Shown here piece by piece: positions 1 to 10,689 of a DNA stretch of 64,000 bases. The notes beneath the pieces are model-generated. The model searched no databases and was not told the DNA's origin. It saw only the letters and a list, made by a program, of their open reading frames with translations. The translations under genes and the position numbers were made by a program. Numbering within the stretch: the stretch's first letter is position 1; each line of letters opens with the position of its first letter. This stretch comes from Anas platyrhynchos (lineage: Eukaryota > Chordata > Aves > Anseriformes > Anatidae). The stretch is taken from contig NC_092588.1 in assembly GCF_047663525.1 (NCBI RefSeq), positions 89,463,501-89,527,500 of the forward strand, read 5' to 3'.

Positions 1-1007
1 GTATGATGGTGCAGAGGATGGCAGTGGTTCTTCTCACTCTGGTCCTGCCCTGCACCCAGGCCAGTGCTCACCACTAGCACTTGTATTGCAGTGACTTAAC
101 TCAGGCGCATTTTCGTAGGGTGCCATGAGAACTAAGTCTCATGTGGTGATGACTAAAACATATTTCCTCTTTTGAAAGGCTGGCAAACATGCTTGAAGGC
201 ATTTCATTGGGTTATCTAACTGCATTTTGTTTTTGTTGTCTCAATATGATTATGTATTTAGGAGTTCTCAATGGATTATTTTTGTCCATCAACTTATTCG
301 GTTTCCCTTTGCACCCATGTAAACTTCTGTCATTCACATCCTGTGGCAAAGAGTTGAGCTAAGTTGGGTTAAAAGAAACCATGCTTGGGTTTGGTTTGAA
401 CCTGCCATCTAGCTTCACCTGGTGTCCCAAATCCCAGAATAACCCACACAGTCAACACTGGCCCATCAGTAACCAGAGGGGTTCTGACAAATCTGGGAGA
501 TTTTTAGAGAAGAGTGACAAAACTGATCAGGAGAGGTGGAAGTACAGGTAGATGAGTTCAAATTAAAAATGATGCACAGCCTAGCTAAGGAATGACTAAC
601 AAATGTGTGGTTTGTGAGACATGCAGCTCTTTGATGAGTACGAACACCCTCCCACTCTCCCAAGCGCAAGAGAGGAATTTTTAGCCTGACATGCAGGGAT
701 GTAACAAGGGCTAATGGTGTGACAGTCAGGCTGAATGTAAGGTAAAATATCCTGACAGTGAGATGTATTTTGCTGTGGAGCAATCTCCCGAGGGAAAGGA
801 CAGGAGCCCAACTGCTTGGTCCTCTTTAAAGCTAGACCAGACAAAGTATTAAAAAAAGGTACTCCAGAGAACAGTCTTTAATTGGCAGAAAGATGTACTG
901 GTGATCTAATGGGTGCCTTCCATTTCTAATTCCTATATATGATGTTCACTATAATGAGTTTTGACTGGTTTAAGCTCAGAGGGTAAAATGGAGATAAAAC
1001 TGAAAAG

Positions 1008-1023
1008 AAAAAAAAAAAAAAAA
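1008..1023 (+). repeat. Poly-A tract (16 A)
   Basis: Uninterrupted run of 16 A preceded by an A-rich lead-in. I see no poly(A) signal or recognisable retroposed body immediately upstream, so it is treated as a simple repeat and not as the tail of a retrocopy. Confidence 0.9.
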
Positions 1024-2529
1024 GATTAACAAGAATTAAGAAAAAAATGGAGGTTTATTTAATAGTATGAAAAGTGACAGATTGAGTGTTCCCTAGGCCA
1101 GTGATGCTATTCAAAAATAGCATTGCAAATGGAGAAGGGAAAGTTGTTGCATGAGTAATGATTACAGTAGTGACTTATTTTGATAGAACTCCTGTAGTCC
1201 AGAAAGATCCCAAAACACATTTCAGATTGGGTGTGTGCACATGTGCATTCACGTAATGTGAGAATTGTTTCAGCTGAATCTAAAGTGTACTGACCACTGG
1301 ACTGAAACAGACCATTTTAGTGGCAAACAGAACCCAATGCAGCAGTTTAGTGTGGAATATGATGAGAAACTTCTATAACCGAAACTATACAAGAATTGGT
1401 TTAGTTTGGAAGAATTTCATTGATAAATTATCGAGGCATGGGTTTCTTTTGCAACAGCCTTTCCCAATGTCTCTGCTTTCAAGGTAGAAGATCCTGGCAA
1501 TATTAACTTGGCTTCACGGGTTGCTTTGGGGTAAGAAGGGAGAAGTTTGATGAACTAGCATGACCCAGAACCGAACCACTTTGGACTGGCTTCAAGGACA
1601 GGCACGAAGTCACTCTTGCTGGTCGTGTCATTGCTGGTTCTGTTGGCCCACATCACCCGCACGCTCTCACCTCTTGGTGACTTTTCAAAGAGTGTTTCCT
1701 ACAGAAGCTTTATTTTTCAGGCTGTTGGCCCTAGATATATGGTTCATGACATAATATCTTTCTGTGGGCCTGTTGCCTGGATGAGACTGCCGTAGGCAAA
1801 GGCTGCCTCTTTGTGTAGTTCTTATCTCAAGACTTGTGCGTCCTGACTTCCATTCTCTGAATTGCTGGAGGACAGGGGGACTCTCATTTAGTGTAGCAAA
1901 GAGAGCAAGCAAGCCCCAGTGGAAAAGAGAAGTCTGAAAATGTGAAATAGAGGCATCTGTATATGGAACTAGGAAAGGCAATTTGGAAAAAATGAAATGT
2001 ATTGTTAGATGTTTTTTAATATTGTTGTTTTAAAGTGAAATGTGTTTGTTGTCATTCATATGGAGGACATCAACTATTTACTTATTTTTTTGTTTTCTTA
2101 ACTAAGCATTCACAAATCAGAGTTAAAAGAAAGAGAAAATGGTCAGAATACAGATGTTAGCGTAATTCTGTTTTGTTATTCTGCATGAAATTAGACTTTC
2201 TTAGATGACAGCATTGAGGAGTCATTTGACTTGAAAGAGGAAGGAGATGAGCTAGGTGAGAACTTGCATATTGAACACGTCATCCTTCTGAAGCCACATG
2301 CTCACCATGGAACTGACTCACATGACATTAAAAATTATTTGATCTCATTTACATTATATGTTTAATTTGTTTAATTTAATATTTGTTAGCTTCACAATTA
2401 TTCAAACACTGTTAATTAATGAAGATGGCAAATGTTACTGTATAAAGTGATTGATTACTGAACAGCTGAGATACTGTATAGTTTGACTACCTCTGATTTT
2501 TACATATCACTAGACAGATTTATCTAATA

Positions 2530-2559
2530 TTTGAGGTTTTTATGCAATAAAACCTCAAA
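2530..2559. other. Perfect 11-bp inverted repeat (hairpin)
   Basis: The arm TTTGAGGTTTT at 2530-2540 is the exact reverse complement of AAAACCTCAAA at 2549-2559, with an 8-base loop at 2541-2548. An AATAAA hexamer spans the loop and right arm. Pairing stops abruptly outside the arms. It is too short for a typical microRNA precursor. It could be a chance palindrome, the remains of a small inverted-repeat element, or a structured RNA end. Confidence 0.7.
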
Positions 2560-2800
2560 CTACAGATTTAGCTACTTGGGGTATTATCTAGTCATACATA
2601 AATCAGTCGCAGTTTTCCTCTGACTATTTTTTATTCTTATTCACAGAGGTTGGTTGGAGGTAGAGTTTTCACTTTTATCCACCAGAAATTTTAGCATTTC
2701 ATCAGGACAAGATACCCATTCAAGCCTGAGACAAAAGTCTGCCACTCTCACACTTCCAAATATCAGAGCCTAGAAGAATTTATTTAAAAAATAGTGAGTC

Positions 2801-2827
2801 TTTTTTTTTTTTTTTCATTTTTTTTTT
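2801..2827. repeat. T-rich tract
   Basis: Fifteen T, then a short CA interruption, then ten more T. Simple low-complexity sequence. Confidence 0.9.
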
Positions 2828-3130
2828 CCCAGGTGGATGAGGCATTCAGAGATGTTAGAGGACTTGTTGTTTCCTTATGTGCTGGTGAGAAGTCAACAGT
2901 TGGAAAACCACCAGTAGGCTGAAAGCCACTAAAAGACCACTTCATGGTCTGGAGTTCTCAGGATTTGCAGGTTCTTAGTGTTACAGCAGCTGACAAAATG
3001 GCTGCGCCAACATCTTCTACCACCCTGAAATGGCTCAAAAAGTCTCCGTCCAAAAACTTTCAAGTAGTCCTAGGACTTAGACTATATATTAGTATTTGAC
3101 TTTCAGTCAGACCCGCGTTCCTATGCTTTT

Positions 3131-3150
3131 GTGTGTGTGTGTGTGTGTGT
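3131..3150 (+). repeat. (GT)10 microsatellite
   Basis: Ten perfect GT units. Dinucleotide repeat of the kind common in vertebrate genomes and likely length-polymorphic. Confidence 0.95.
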
Positions 3151-3629
3151 AAATAGAACTTACATTCCTTCTTCACTTATGCATCTTTACAATCTTACCT
3201 TCCTTAATAACATGATCAAGAAACTCTCAGACTGGGGGTTGTTCATCAGCTGCTGTTAGATGATATAGCATTTAGTTTGGTTATACTGTCTTGTTTGGGG
3301 AGAAGACTGTCCTCTGGCAAGAGGCTGTGTAGGTCCCTTACCTCTGTTTGCTTGGTGGCTGCTGGTCTGAGGAGGCTGGAAAGGGGGGGAAAGGGCCTCA
3401 TCTGGAATCTAGCAGCAAAATCACAGCACAGGTACGTCAGAGGTCATTGTTTCCTATTTAAACGTTGAATTCTTATTAGGTAAAAAGAGAGATGTGGTTA
3501 CAAAAACCAAGCAGAAGACAGATCCGGCTTGGTCAAGGGGGCCTAAGTACCACAATAAATGATGTGATCTACTGAAGTGGGAGCTGGGGGGTGTTCTTTT
3601 TATTTCCTGCGATGGCATTGGCCAGTGAG

Positions 3630-3735
3630 ACCATGAAGAGGTCGCTTCTCCTCAGTTTGCTAGTCTGTAAAATGGGAATGATGATGCCGGTTTTCCTGTG
3701 CCACGTTTTGAGACCTCCAAAGGTAACAAGCACCA
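3630..3735 (+). repeat. MIR-type SINE fragment
   Basis: The core at about 3650-3686 reads as a close relative of the MIR segment that runs from CCTCAGTTT through CTGTAAAATGGG into a GATGATG stretch. The following 50 bases, with a TTTTGAGACCTCC-like piece, align loosely with the next MIR section. The tRNA-like head is missing or unreadable. Known of the family: MIR/core-SINEs are ancient amniote elements present at low copy in birds. The boundaries are inferred. Confidence 0.6.
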
Positions 3736-3899
3736 CCTGCTTTGCACTGCCTGCACAAGCCTGCTTTGTTAGCATGGACATTTCAAGAGCCAATGTCTGC
3801 ATTTGCATCACGGTACATCTCGATCACACAGGGACTATGGTGTCTGGTGTAGCACAGTGAGAAGGGCTACTCAGGAAGCGGGTCCCTGAACTTCAGCTG

Positions 3900-3913
3900 G
3901 TCGCCATGGTGAC
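3900..3913. promoter_or_regulatory. RFX-type X-box motif
   Basis: GTCGCCATGGTGAC is a near-perfect inverted repeat that fits the RFX-family X-box pattern (half-sites GTNGCC and GGNNAC around a central AT). RFX factors bind such imperfect palindromes at enhancers and ciliary gene promoters. It lies 87 bp from a minus-strand exon-like segment at 4000-4102. Occupancy is inferred only; a chance match in 64 kb is possible. Confidence 0.4.
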
Positions 3914-3999
3914 AGAATAGCTTAGCACTGCAAGAAGAGCGAAAAGCGATATATTGTGCTGGGGATAAGTTATGGCATCGAGGCTGCACGTTGAAGTAC

Positions 4000-4102
4000 C
4001 TCTGCTTGTCTGGCTCTGGGCTTGCTGGACACTTTGCTGAGCTCTGGGGTTTCCTCTCCCTGAATCTTCTTCTCCAGCTCACCTATGATGAACAGCTCTG
4101 GG
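4000..4102 (-). other. Candidate coding exon (minus strand)
   Basis: Reading the minus strand, a T-rich tract ends in CAG immediately before base 4102, and a GTAC donor-like sequence follows base 4000. The 103-nt interval carries one base of a split codon plus 34 open codons ending exactly on a codon boundary. The peptide is hydrophilic and exon-like in composition (Glu, Lys, Ser and Pro rich, including a GELEKKIQGEETPEL stretch). The frame also stays open upstream to 4410. I do not recognise the protein. It could equally be chance; there is no neighbouring exon that I can join to it. Confidence 0.22.
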
Positions 4103-7100
4103 CTGAAAAATGAAAACATGACGGTGAGAGAACCACAGGGTGGCTTTCCCTTGGCTTTTTTGTTGATATGGTGGGCGGGAGCGGATTCTGCATCTCTGAA
4201 GCCCTTTTGCAAGGACTTGGTGTTGAGAGCTGGTGAATACCATCTGCTGTGTTCAGTCGGTGTTTCTTCACCTTTAGCCAGGCCCTTGCAGACGTGTTGG
4301 GCTGTGCAGAGCTGAAGTTGGGTGTCTCTGTGCTGAGGGAGGGCTGAGAAGAGCAGTGCTTCAGCTGCCGAGGGCCTGTTCAAACATGCAGCATTAACCA
4401 AGGAGACCATGCTGGAACCAGCTCAGCTTCTCCATGGGGCCCTGGTGGGTGTGTGGGCTGAGGCACCGCAGCACGAACGTTATGTTCATGATGAAATGTG
4501 GGCGACTTCTGCTGGTTTGGGGACTGTCTGCAATCTGTCACCAGGGGCGGGTTGTCTGGGCAGTGGCAGTGGTTGGTCATTCAGCTCCATGTCCGGACGG
4601 GCATGTGAGGCCTTCTCTTTGGTGGCCCAGGTGTGTGATGGGGATCTCCAAGGGCTTGCACCGAATGGTCTGCTGGCATCGATGGAGTTGGTGAGAGGCA
4701 AGTGCTAAAAGCTGTTTTGAGAGAAGTTGGAAGGCATAAAGAAAGGCCACTTTGGAGATGGGGAGCAGCACAAGTGGTTGAAGATTGGAGGAAGGCACCA
4801 ACTTAAGTAACATGAACGTCCTTGCTCGCTGTTGTTTCTGTTTTATAGTTTGGAATGAAAATGAGTGAGGACTTTCTGCTCTGCTGATGAAGAATCCCGT
4901 GCTAATGGATGTGGTTGCGGAATGGGGGCCACAGACTTTATAAAGGAGGTGGATACACTTGGTGGTGACAGTAAGACTGAGCTTCTGAAGATGGGAGGAA
5001 GAAAACACGGGTCTAAGAAATCTCTTTAAAAACCAGGGAAAGCATAGGGAAACTTAACAACAAGATAAAATGGCAATTGCATATAAGCCCACACATGCAC
5101 TCACTCTCTTGCTCTCTCTCTAACACCCACGCACTCGAGTACATCTTTCAGTCCAAAATAGTAGGGAAAATACATTATAGCCTTTATTGTCAGGAGTAAT
5201 TTCTCTTCACGTGTCACTACCAGCAAATTCTCAGAGCAGGTGGATACGCTGCACAAAACTCATCCATATGATTTTTTTTTTCCTAAACCTGAACAAAGCA
5301 AAGCAAAAAAGCCCCTGTGAACTGTTAAGTTGAAGAGCTAGATGCTGACAGTTCTTGGATGGATGAAGGCTGCACACAACTATTTGTATGCTAGTAATGC
5401 AACATGAGGCAGCAGGATGATTGTGTGGGGAACCAGAGCTCACTTTACTCACAAGAATGGCTTCTAGTCCATGTCCCTTTTCCTCTGGATATGTCAGGGA
5501 ACCTGGCTCCAACCCCAGTATGCGTTTCCCTCATGAAATGCTTTCTTTGCAAGCTGGGGAATTTCCAACCCCTTGTGTTTAGCCTACAAGGAGCATGGCT
5601 GAAAATAACCTGCTGGCTGCTCTTTCTTGGAGGTAAGATGCCATACAAGATTGACATGTTCAGGTTGTACGGGCTGCACAGCAATTTTACACAGCAGGGT
5701 GAAGAGTGGTGGCTTCTGGCTGGTTTAAACTTGTAGCGTCCTGCTGCACTGCTGGCAACAGCATTAATACTCAGCTCAGAAAGGCTGAACTTGGGGTATC
5801 TGCAGGTGGGGAGACTGGGACATCGTATGCTCTCCAAAGGTTGGCGTGGTCCACTTGGATTACATGAGCAAAAGCTTGGTCCCACACTAAGCATGCTTGG
5901 CCACCACCTCTCCTGGAATAATCTTTTAACATAGGTGTGCAGATTCACAATGCAGCTGGCAGGCAATCCAGGGGTTTTGTCCTGCCTTTAAACAGTACTG
6001 CAGACATCTCCACTGAGCACTGACACTGGGCATTCTGGCTTTGACTGGTGGTTGCTTGGCTCCATGAGGCTTGCCATCCCAACACACTTGGATCAAGGAT
6101 CCCACCAGCTCATTTAAAAATGAAGATGGTTCATCACAGTCATGTCCCATGTGGAGAGGAAAAGCATCCCTGGACTCTCCTGTGAATTGATCTGTTCTGT
6201 GTATTCAGTCCCGGCTAAAAGTCTGGAGCTTATTTTATGCAAAATAAGATTATCATAATTCCTGGTAAGGAACAGAATATGAATTAGCAGATTTTTTTTA
6301 TTGTTATTTTTTTTCAAGAAGCAAAATAATACTTGTGATTCCCTCCCTCCACTTCCAGTTTTATCTTCTTGCTGCCTGAATCTACTGAGTCTGAATTGAA
6401 AATATGTGGGAAAAAAAGTATATATATTTTTAATGGTTCTTGGAAGAAAATGGATTCTCAGAGTTTCTCTTTAAATGTGTCAACATAAATGACATCCTAG
6501 CAAGTCTTGCAGATTGCATGGCATAGGCAAATAACAACTATTTATTGCATTGGCTATGCAATTTTTTACCGAGGTATTTCTGCTACATGCAGAATAGATG
6601 GAACAAATTTTCCTTGTACGTGTATACAGTGCCTGTCAAGCGATGCATGCAGTTGTCTCCATTAGTGCTCATTTGTGCCAAGGTTTCTCATCCCAGAATT
6701 TAGCCCCTCCCAGAGGAAAACTGTATGAAACATTACAGAACAGTCCAGATTATATGCAATTTTCTGTCTAATAAGTTACACGTGGCATTTTCTGTCTCTT
6801 TGGCCTTCTTGGTCTCCTCTCTTATAAAGGAAGTATAAGACAAGTCTGTCATGGAGTTTCAGGAGAAAGACTCTGCAGATGACATTAAAGAGGTCAGCAC
6901 TAACTCTTTAAGGTCTTTCAGTCTTTGGCTAGCAGCTAGTTTCAAAGGGATAGCAAAATAAAAAGAAAAAACAGTAAAAAAAAAAATGTCAAGTGAGGCT
7001 CAACAAGGAAACACAAACACTCTGTGTGTGGGTATCAGTAGAAGTCATGTATGTAATCACCTTGGAATTAATTTGATTAAGAATTTTGATACTAAGGAAA

Positions 7101-7739
7101 ATAATGAAAATTATTTCCTCTCTCTTTGATGTTTGTTCTACTACAACTGTTTGTGCCACTGACTTTGGGTATTCTCTATTTATGTGTTACTTACAAAATA
7201 TATTATGCATCAACCCATTCCCTGGGTAAGAGCACCACTTCTGTTGCTTATAGCTGTCATCAGAGGGACAACAGAGTGTGTCTAGAGCTACCCCTAGATC
7301 TTGCTGAATCAGATTCTGGGTTTCCCTCTACAGTAACATACTGTAATTCTTCTCTGCAGTGCTGATCTAAATACCTCTGGTGATGCACACAAATGATGTC
7401 TGTGATACAAACATTGTCCGCGTGTGTCTGTATGTTATTTACTTGGGCAGAGCTCACGTTTTACTACTCATGTTTGTTTTTCAGAGTAAGAAAATAAAGG
7501 TCTCTGTGCTTAGCCTGCAATGACAGTTTTCCAGCCAGCTAACACTGAGCAAGAAAAATGAAGACTGCAGAAGTAGAAGACGGAAATGAAAGTTGCTCTA
7601 CCGACAGGGCTACATGAATTCAGCAATGGGTGGATTAGGCTGAGTGTTATCAGTGATGATGAAACACAGCAGACTGTGGTAATGAAATATTTATGAATGG
7701 GGAAATGATACTGCATTCTGCAGTGCAGCACAGGGGAAA
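4103..7739. other. Non-coding unique sequence
   Basis: Open frames of up to 173 codons occur on the minus strand (5445-5966), but none shows a domain, signal peptide or repeat I can name, and their composition looks random. Contents: a CT-rich patch near 5100-5125, an A/T-rich stretch near 6290-6440 and no recognisable transposon. The 4400-4700 part is somewhat GC-richer than its surroundings. Confidence 0.55.
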
Positions 7740-8035
7740 GTGAAATTTCAAGAATACTGTAATAGCAAAGCCCTCCATTAATTATCGAAAGCAAGCTGTA
7801 ATGCTAGTTACTATGACAACAGGGTCCCCTATGTATTTTGTACATGGTGGGGGGACAGAGAGGGAGGGAGGACTGCTTTTATTTACTGGAGGGCATTGTA
7901 TTTCTTTTCTGTTGTTGTTAATTATGACTGTCCCAGCCTGTGACTATGTGGTTAATTTCAGTGATAAAATTATTATTGGCCAAATTATAGGGAAAGCCTT
8001 TAATAAGTAGTATCATTGTTTTTATTCTGGAAAGA
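7740..8035. promoter_or_regulatory. Possible conserved non-coding element
   Basis: About 300 bases of complex, non-repetitive AT-rich sequence with several homeodomain-like cores (TAATTA near 7780, TTAATT near 7918 and 7953), an X-box at 7807-7820 and a CCAAAT-type element near 7981. The density of plausible factor sites with little low-complexity sequence is typical of vertebrate enhancers, but conservation cannot be judged from one sequence. Confidence 0.25.
7807..7820. promoter_or_regulatory. RFX-type X-box motif
   Basis: GTTACTATGACAAC has both X-box half-sites (GTTAC and ACAAC) in inverted orientation around a central ATG, one base off the usual consensus GTTRCCATGGYAAC. It sits inside the enhancer-like block at 7740-8035. 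Binding is inferred. Confidence 0.35.
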
Positions 8036-8197
8036 ACTAAAGATATCCTTTTCCATATAAAGAGAGATGCAATTGCTATTACTAATAATCTTATATAATA
8101 TTAATGCATGATAATGTAATAATAAAAAGTGAAATGTTATTTCACATAGAAGAAGAGAAGTATTATTAATAATAATTTGACTGTGTTAGGCTTTCAT
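8036..8197. other. AT-rich low-complexity stretch
   Basis: Very AT-rich sequence with repeated TAATAAT-type runs. It includes a perfect 7-bp inverted repeat, GTGAAAT-GTT-ATTTCAC, at 8129-8145. No gene is visible. Confidence 0.6.
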
Positions 8198-8290
8198 CCA
8201 CAAAGCATTTTAGAAACAGTGATTAATTAAAATGTCAGTATTGGCATACTAAATCCACCACTACATTTCCAGATGGGGCAAGGGAATGTA
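8198..8290 (-). repeat. Possible ancient MIR-type (amniote) fragment
   Basis: The order CACAAAGCATTTTAGAAAC, then TTAATTAA, then about 40 bases later CAGATGGGGCAAGGGA resembles the part of amniote core-SINEs that runs from the CAAAGCGCTTTACAAAC-like segment to the CAGATGGGGAAACTGA-like segment, read antisense to the tRNA-like head. The match is diffuse, so the call is tentative. Confidence 0.3.
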
Positions 8291-8861
8291 CAGCTTCTGC
8301 CCGCCCACTTATTTTTAATTACTACTTGTTTGGTTTCCTAAACCCAGGACTCTCTTTGAGTTCTCTGTGTAAAACCCTTGGGCTGTGCTGAGCATTTCTG
8401 CCCACACCTGCACATGGGGAAAAGCGTGCGAGGAAAGCAAGGTTCAGAGCACGGCGAGGAAGAAGAACGCCGGATGAAGCATGTCTCATGTGGCAGCATG
8501 TCCCACTGAGGAAGCTCTCCCAGCTTTCCATGTGGCACAGATTTGTGGATAACAGGTGTATAAATAGTTACTAAAAAGAATAGGCAGGGATGTACCCTCC
8601 AACCCCTGTAGTCCAATGACTGTAGATGCTGGGGATAGATGGGGGTAATGGACCACAGGCAGTGGCTAGGCTGGCTTGCTGTCACTAGGTACCATCTTCT
8701 ACTTCCACTGTAAGAGACAGAGAACTGGTCTATACAGCTGCTCATTGCAGGACAGTCAGACATTTCTTATATTTTTTTATCTTCTTATTTTTAGGCTGAG
8801 TGGTACGTTTCAACGATCATTATCAAAAGGCTATACAAATGTTCTTACTGTAAATGCTTTC
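8291..8861. other. Non-coding unique sequence
   Basis: Short open frames only. The first part (to about 8520) is moderately GC-rich, and the rest contains a T-rich patch near 8760-8800. No recognised repeat or gene. Confidence 0.5.
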
Positions 8862-8980
8862 CAGGTGGGAAAAGCGTGCTACAGGTCCATTGAATGACTT
8901 GCCTAAGGTGACACAGAAAATTAGTAACAGAGCATATGTCAAAATCCCATTTCCAGCTTCAGGACCTTCTCCCATGACAT
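8862..8980 (-). repeat. MIR-type SINE fragment
   Basis: The segment TGACTTGCCTAAGGTGACAC (from about 8895) followed by a GTAACAGAGC-like stretch matches the antisense MIR core (TGACTTGCCCAAGGTCACAC followed by GTGGCAGAGC). The flanks fit the same order: a CAGGTGGGAAA-like piece upstream corresponds to CAGATGAGGAAA, and AAAATCCCATTTCCAG downstream corresponds to the decayed tRNA-like part. It is an old SINE, probably the amniote subfamily. Confidence 0.7.
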
Positions 8981-10523
8981 GTAATGAATTCCTGGTACTC
9001 AACTCCTTCAGGAGGGAAAGCGTTGCAAAGGTAAGAAGGAAAAAAATGTTGGGTACCTGCTGTGTGAGTGATTTCTTGCAAGTAGCTAGATGCAATCACA
9101 TCTGTTAAACATTTCCGTGCAAGGCGAAACAAGCCAGCAGTAGGCATTGCAGCCCAGCGCGTCTGACTGGATGCATAACCTGACTGCAGGAAGAGCATGT
9201 CAAAGGTGTTGGTAACAACAGGATTTCTCTATCACCACTTCATAGATGCAGAGAAGGGCATAATACATGCATACACACACACATATAAACTTACGTTTTA
9301 TATGCACAAAATACAATGAGCTGCACAGTATGATGGGCATTGGCTTAGGGAAAAAGGGTTTTGCCTGTTCTTGTTCATGATGAGCTTACTGAATGGATTT
9401 GGAGGAAAAATGCATTTATTAATTTTTTATTACTGCAGCCTTCCCTGTCCTCCCCTGCCCTCAGCTCAGAGCCCTCAGATCCTCTTTGCCCAGCTGCCCC
9501 ATTGCTGCTCTAGGGCAGAAACCACCCACACTGACATGGGTCAAGACCAAAGCCAGGACTCCTCCTTGCCCTTTAGTAGCCTGTACTTCTTTTTTTTTAA
9601 AAAAAAATAATTAATTAATTAAACAAGCACAGCTTAGTGAGCATGTTGTGAACTCTGTGAGCAATAAACAATGCAGTAACGCAATCCGGCCTTCCACTGC
9701 CTGATGAATGGCTGAGCTAAGCCAACAGGGAAAGCAAGGGCTCTGTTTTTTGCTGTGATGAGAGCTGCCCCAAAGGACCGATACAGACGTGAGCTTTCCT
9801 CTCCTTGACTTCAAGGCTGGAGGCATCCAATAAATAGCTCAGGCTACAACTCACTCACTTACAAGCACAGGGAGGAGGAACAGGCCTGGCAGGTGTGGGG
9901 AAGAGGAGCAGGTCATATTGGTTTAACAGTTTCAGAAACTTGGTGGAGAAGGAAGGTGGCATCGTGGGGAAACACGATGTCCATGGTGTACAAAGGTTAG
10001 CCAGGGACAGATCAGGTACATTAATCCTGCTTCAGCACACAGGGACAGCTGGGCATCCCCTACATCTCCGCCCCATGTCCGTAGCTCTCTGATCACTGCC
10101 TCTTGCAGCAGGATTTCTGTCAGCGAGGGGCATGGTTTGGCTCCAGGGAAACCCACCCCGAGGCATTCAGAGCTGTGTCATCTGGGACAGAGGGCAGGGG
10201 TGGCCTGCTGTGTTGTAGAAGAACCATTAGTCCCCAGATAATTTTAATATAAAGGAAATAATGCCACTAATCATTCCCTTCATTACCCAGAGGGCACAGC
10301 CTATGCCTCTGTGTGTTCAGAGGTGTGTGTGGGCCTCTGCTGGAAGCAGGCAGAGCTGTGGATGTCTTCTTCCTCTTCATGCTTTTGGTTGGCAGTCTCT
10401 AGGTCATAAATCTTGAGAGTATGTAAGTGCGTGTGTGTATGTCAGTTTTATTTCGTTGTCACATGTTTAACATCATTGGGGTGATTGCAATAGTCTGGGG
10501 CCATGTAAACTCTGTCTTCTCAG
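8981..10523. other. Non-coding unique sequence
   Basis: Contains a short AC microsatellite (about 9272-9283), an A/T block at 9590-9621 and a GC-richer part from about 9850. Open frames are short and unrecognisable. No transposon identified. Confidence 0.5.
9590..9621. repeat. T-run/A-run with AATT repeats
   Basis: Nine T are followed by ten A, then TAATTAATTAATTAA. Low-complexity and self-complementary. Confidence 0.85.
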
Positions 10524-10606
10524 AGGTGGAAGATGCTGTTAATAGACTTGTACACCCTTGTGTAGAAATGACAAATTGTGTCCCTGGGACGCATCCAGCG
10601 GCTGAG
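10524..10606 (+). other. Candidate coding exon (plus strand)
   Basis: An acceptor-like TCTGTCTTCTCAG ends at 10523 and a strong donor, GAG followed by GTAAGC, starts at 10607. The 83-nt interval is open in the frame that begins with two bases completing a Glu codon and then 27 codons. Its peptide begins EVEDAVNRLVHPCVEM and has two Cys. The alternative frame beginning at its first base hits a stop. I do not recognise the peptide. CpG-richer sequence begins about 100 bp downstream. Paired splice-like sites do occur by chance in a window this size. Confidence 0.25.
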
Positions 10607-10689
10607 GTAAGCCTTGCTGGACCTTTGGGTTTGCTTTATGCTGCCGCTGCTGGATACAGTATAAATTATCTCATCTACTCAGGGATTAA

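Larger units (their letters stand above)
1..3629. other. Non-coding unique sequence
   Basis: No reading frame here has recognisable domain content and every open frame is short. The stretch is moderately AT-rich, with a 16-base A run, two perfect short hairpins, a T-rich tract and a GT microsatellite (listed separately). I see no recognisable transposon in it. It could be intergenic or intronic; the sequence does not decide. Confidence 0.6.

Noticed and set aside
5595-5632. Exon between CTACAAG and GTAAGATG
   Set aside because: The acceptor lacks a good pyrimidine tract and the peptide is unremarkable; such pairs are expected by chance.
5445-5966. 173-codon minus-strand open frame
   Set aside because: No domain, signal peptide or biased codon use. 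It overlaps other open frames on the opposite strand, and its length is within chance for 64 kb.
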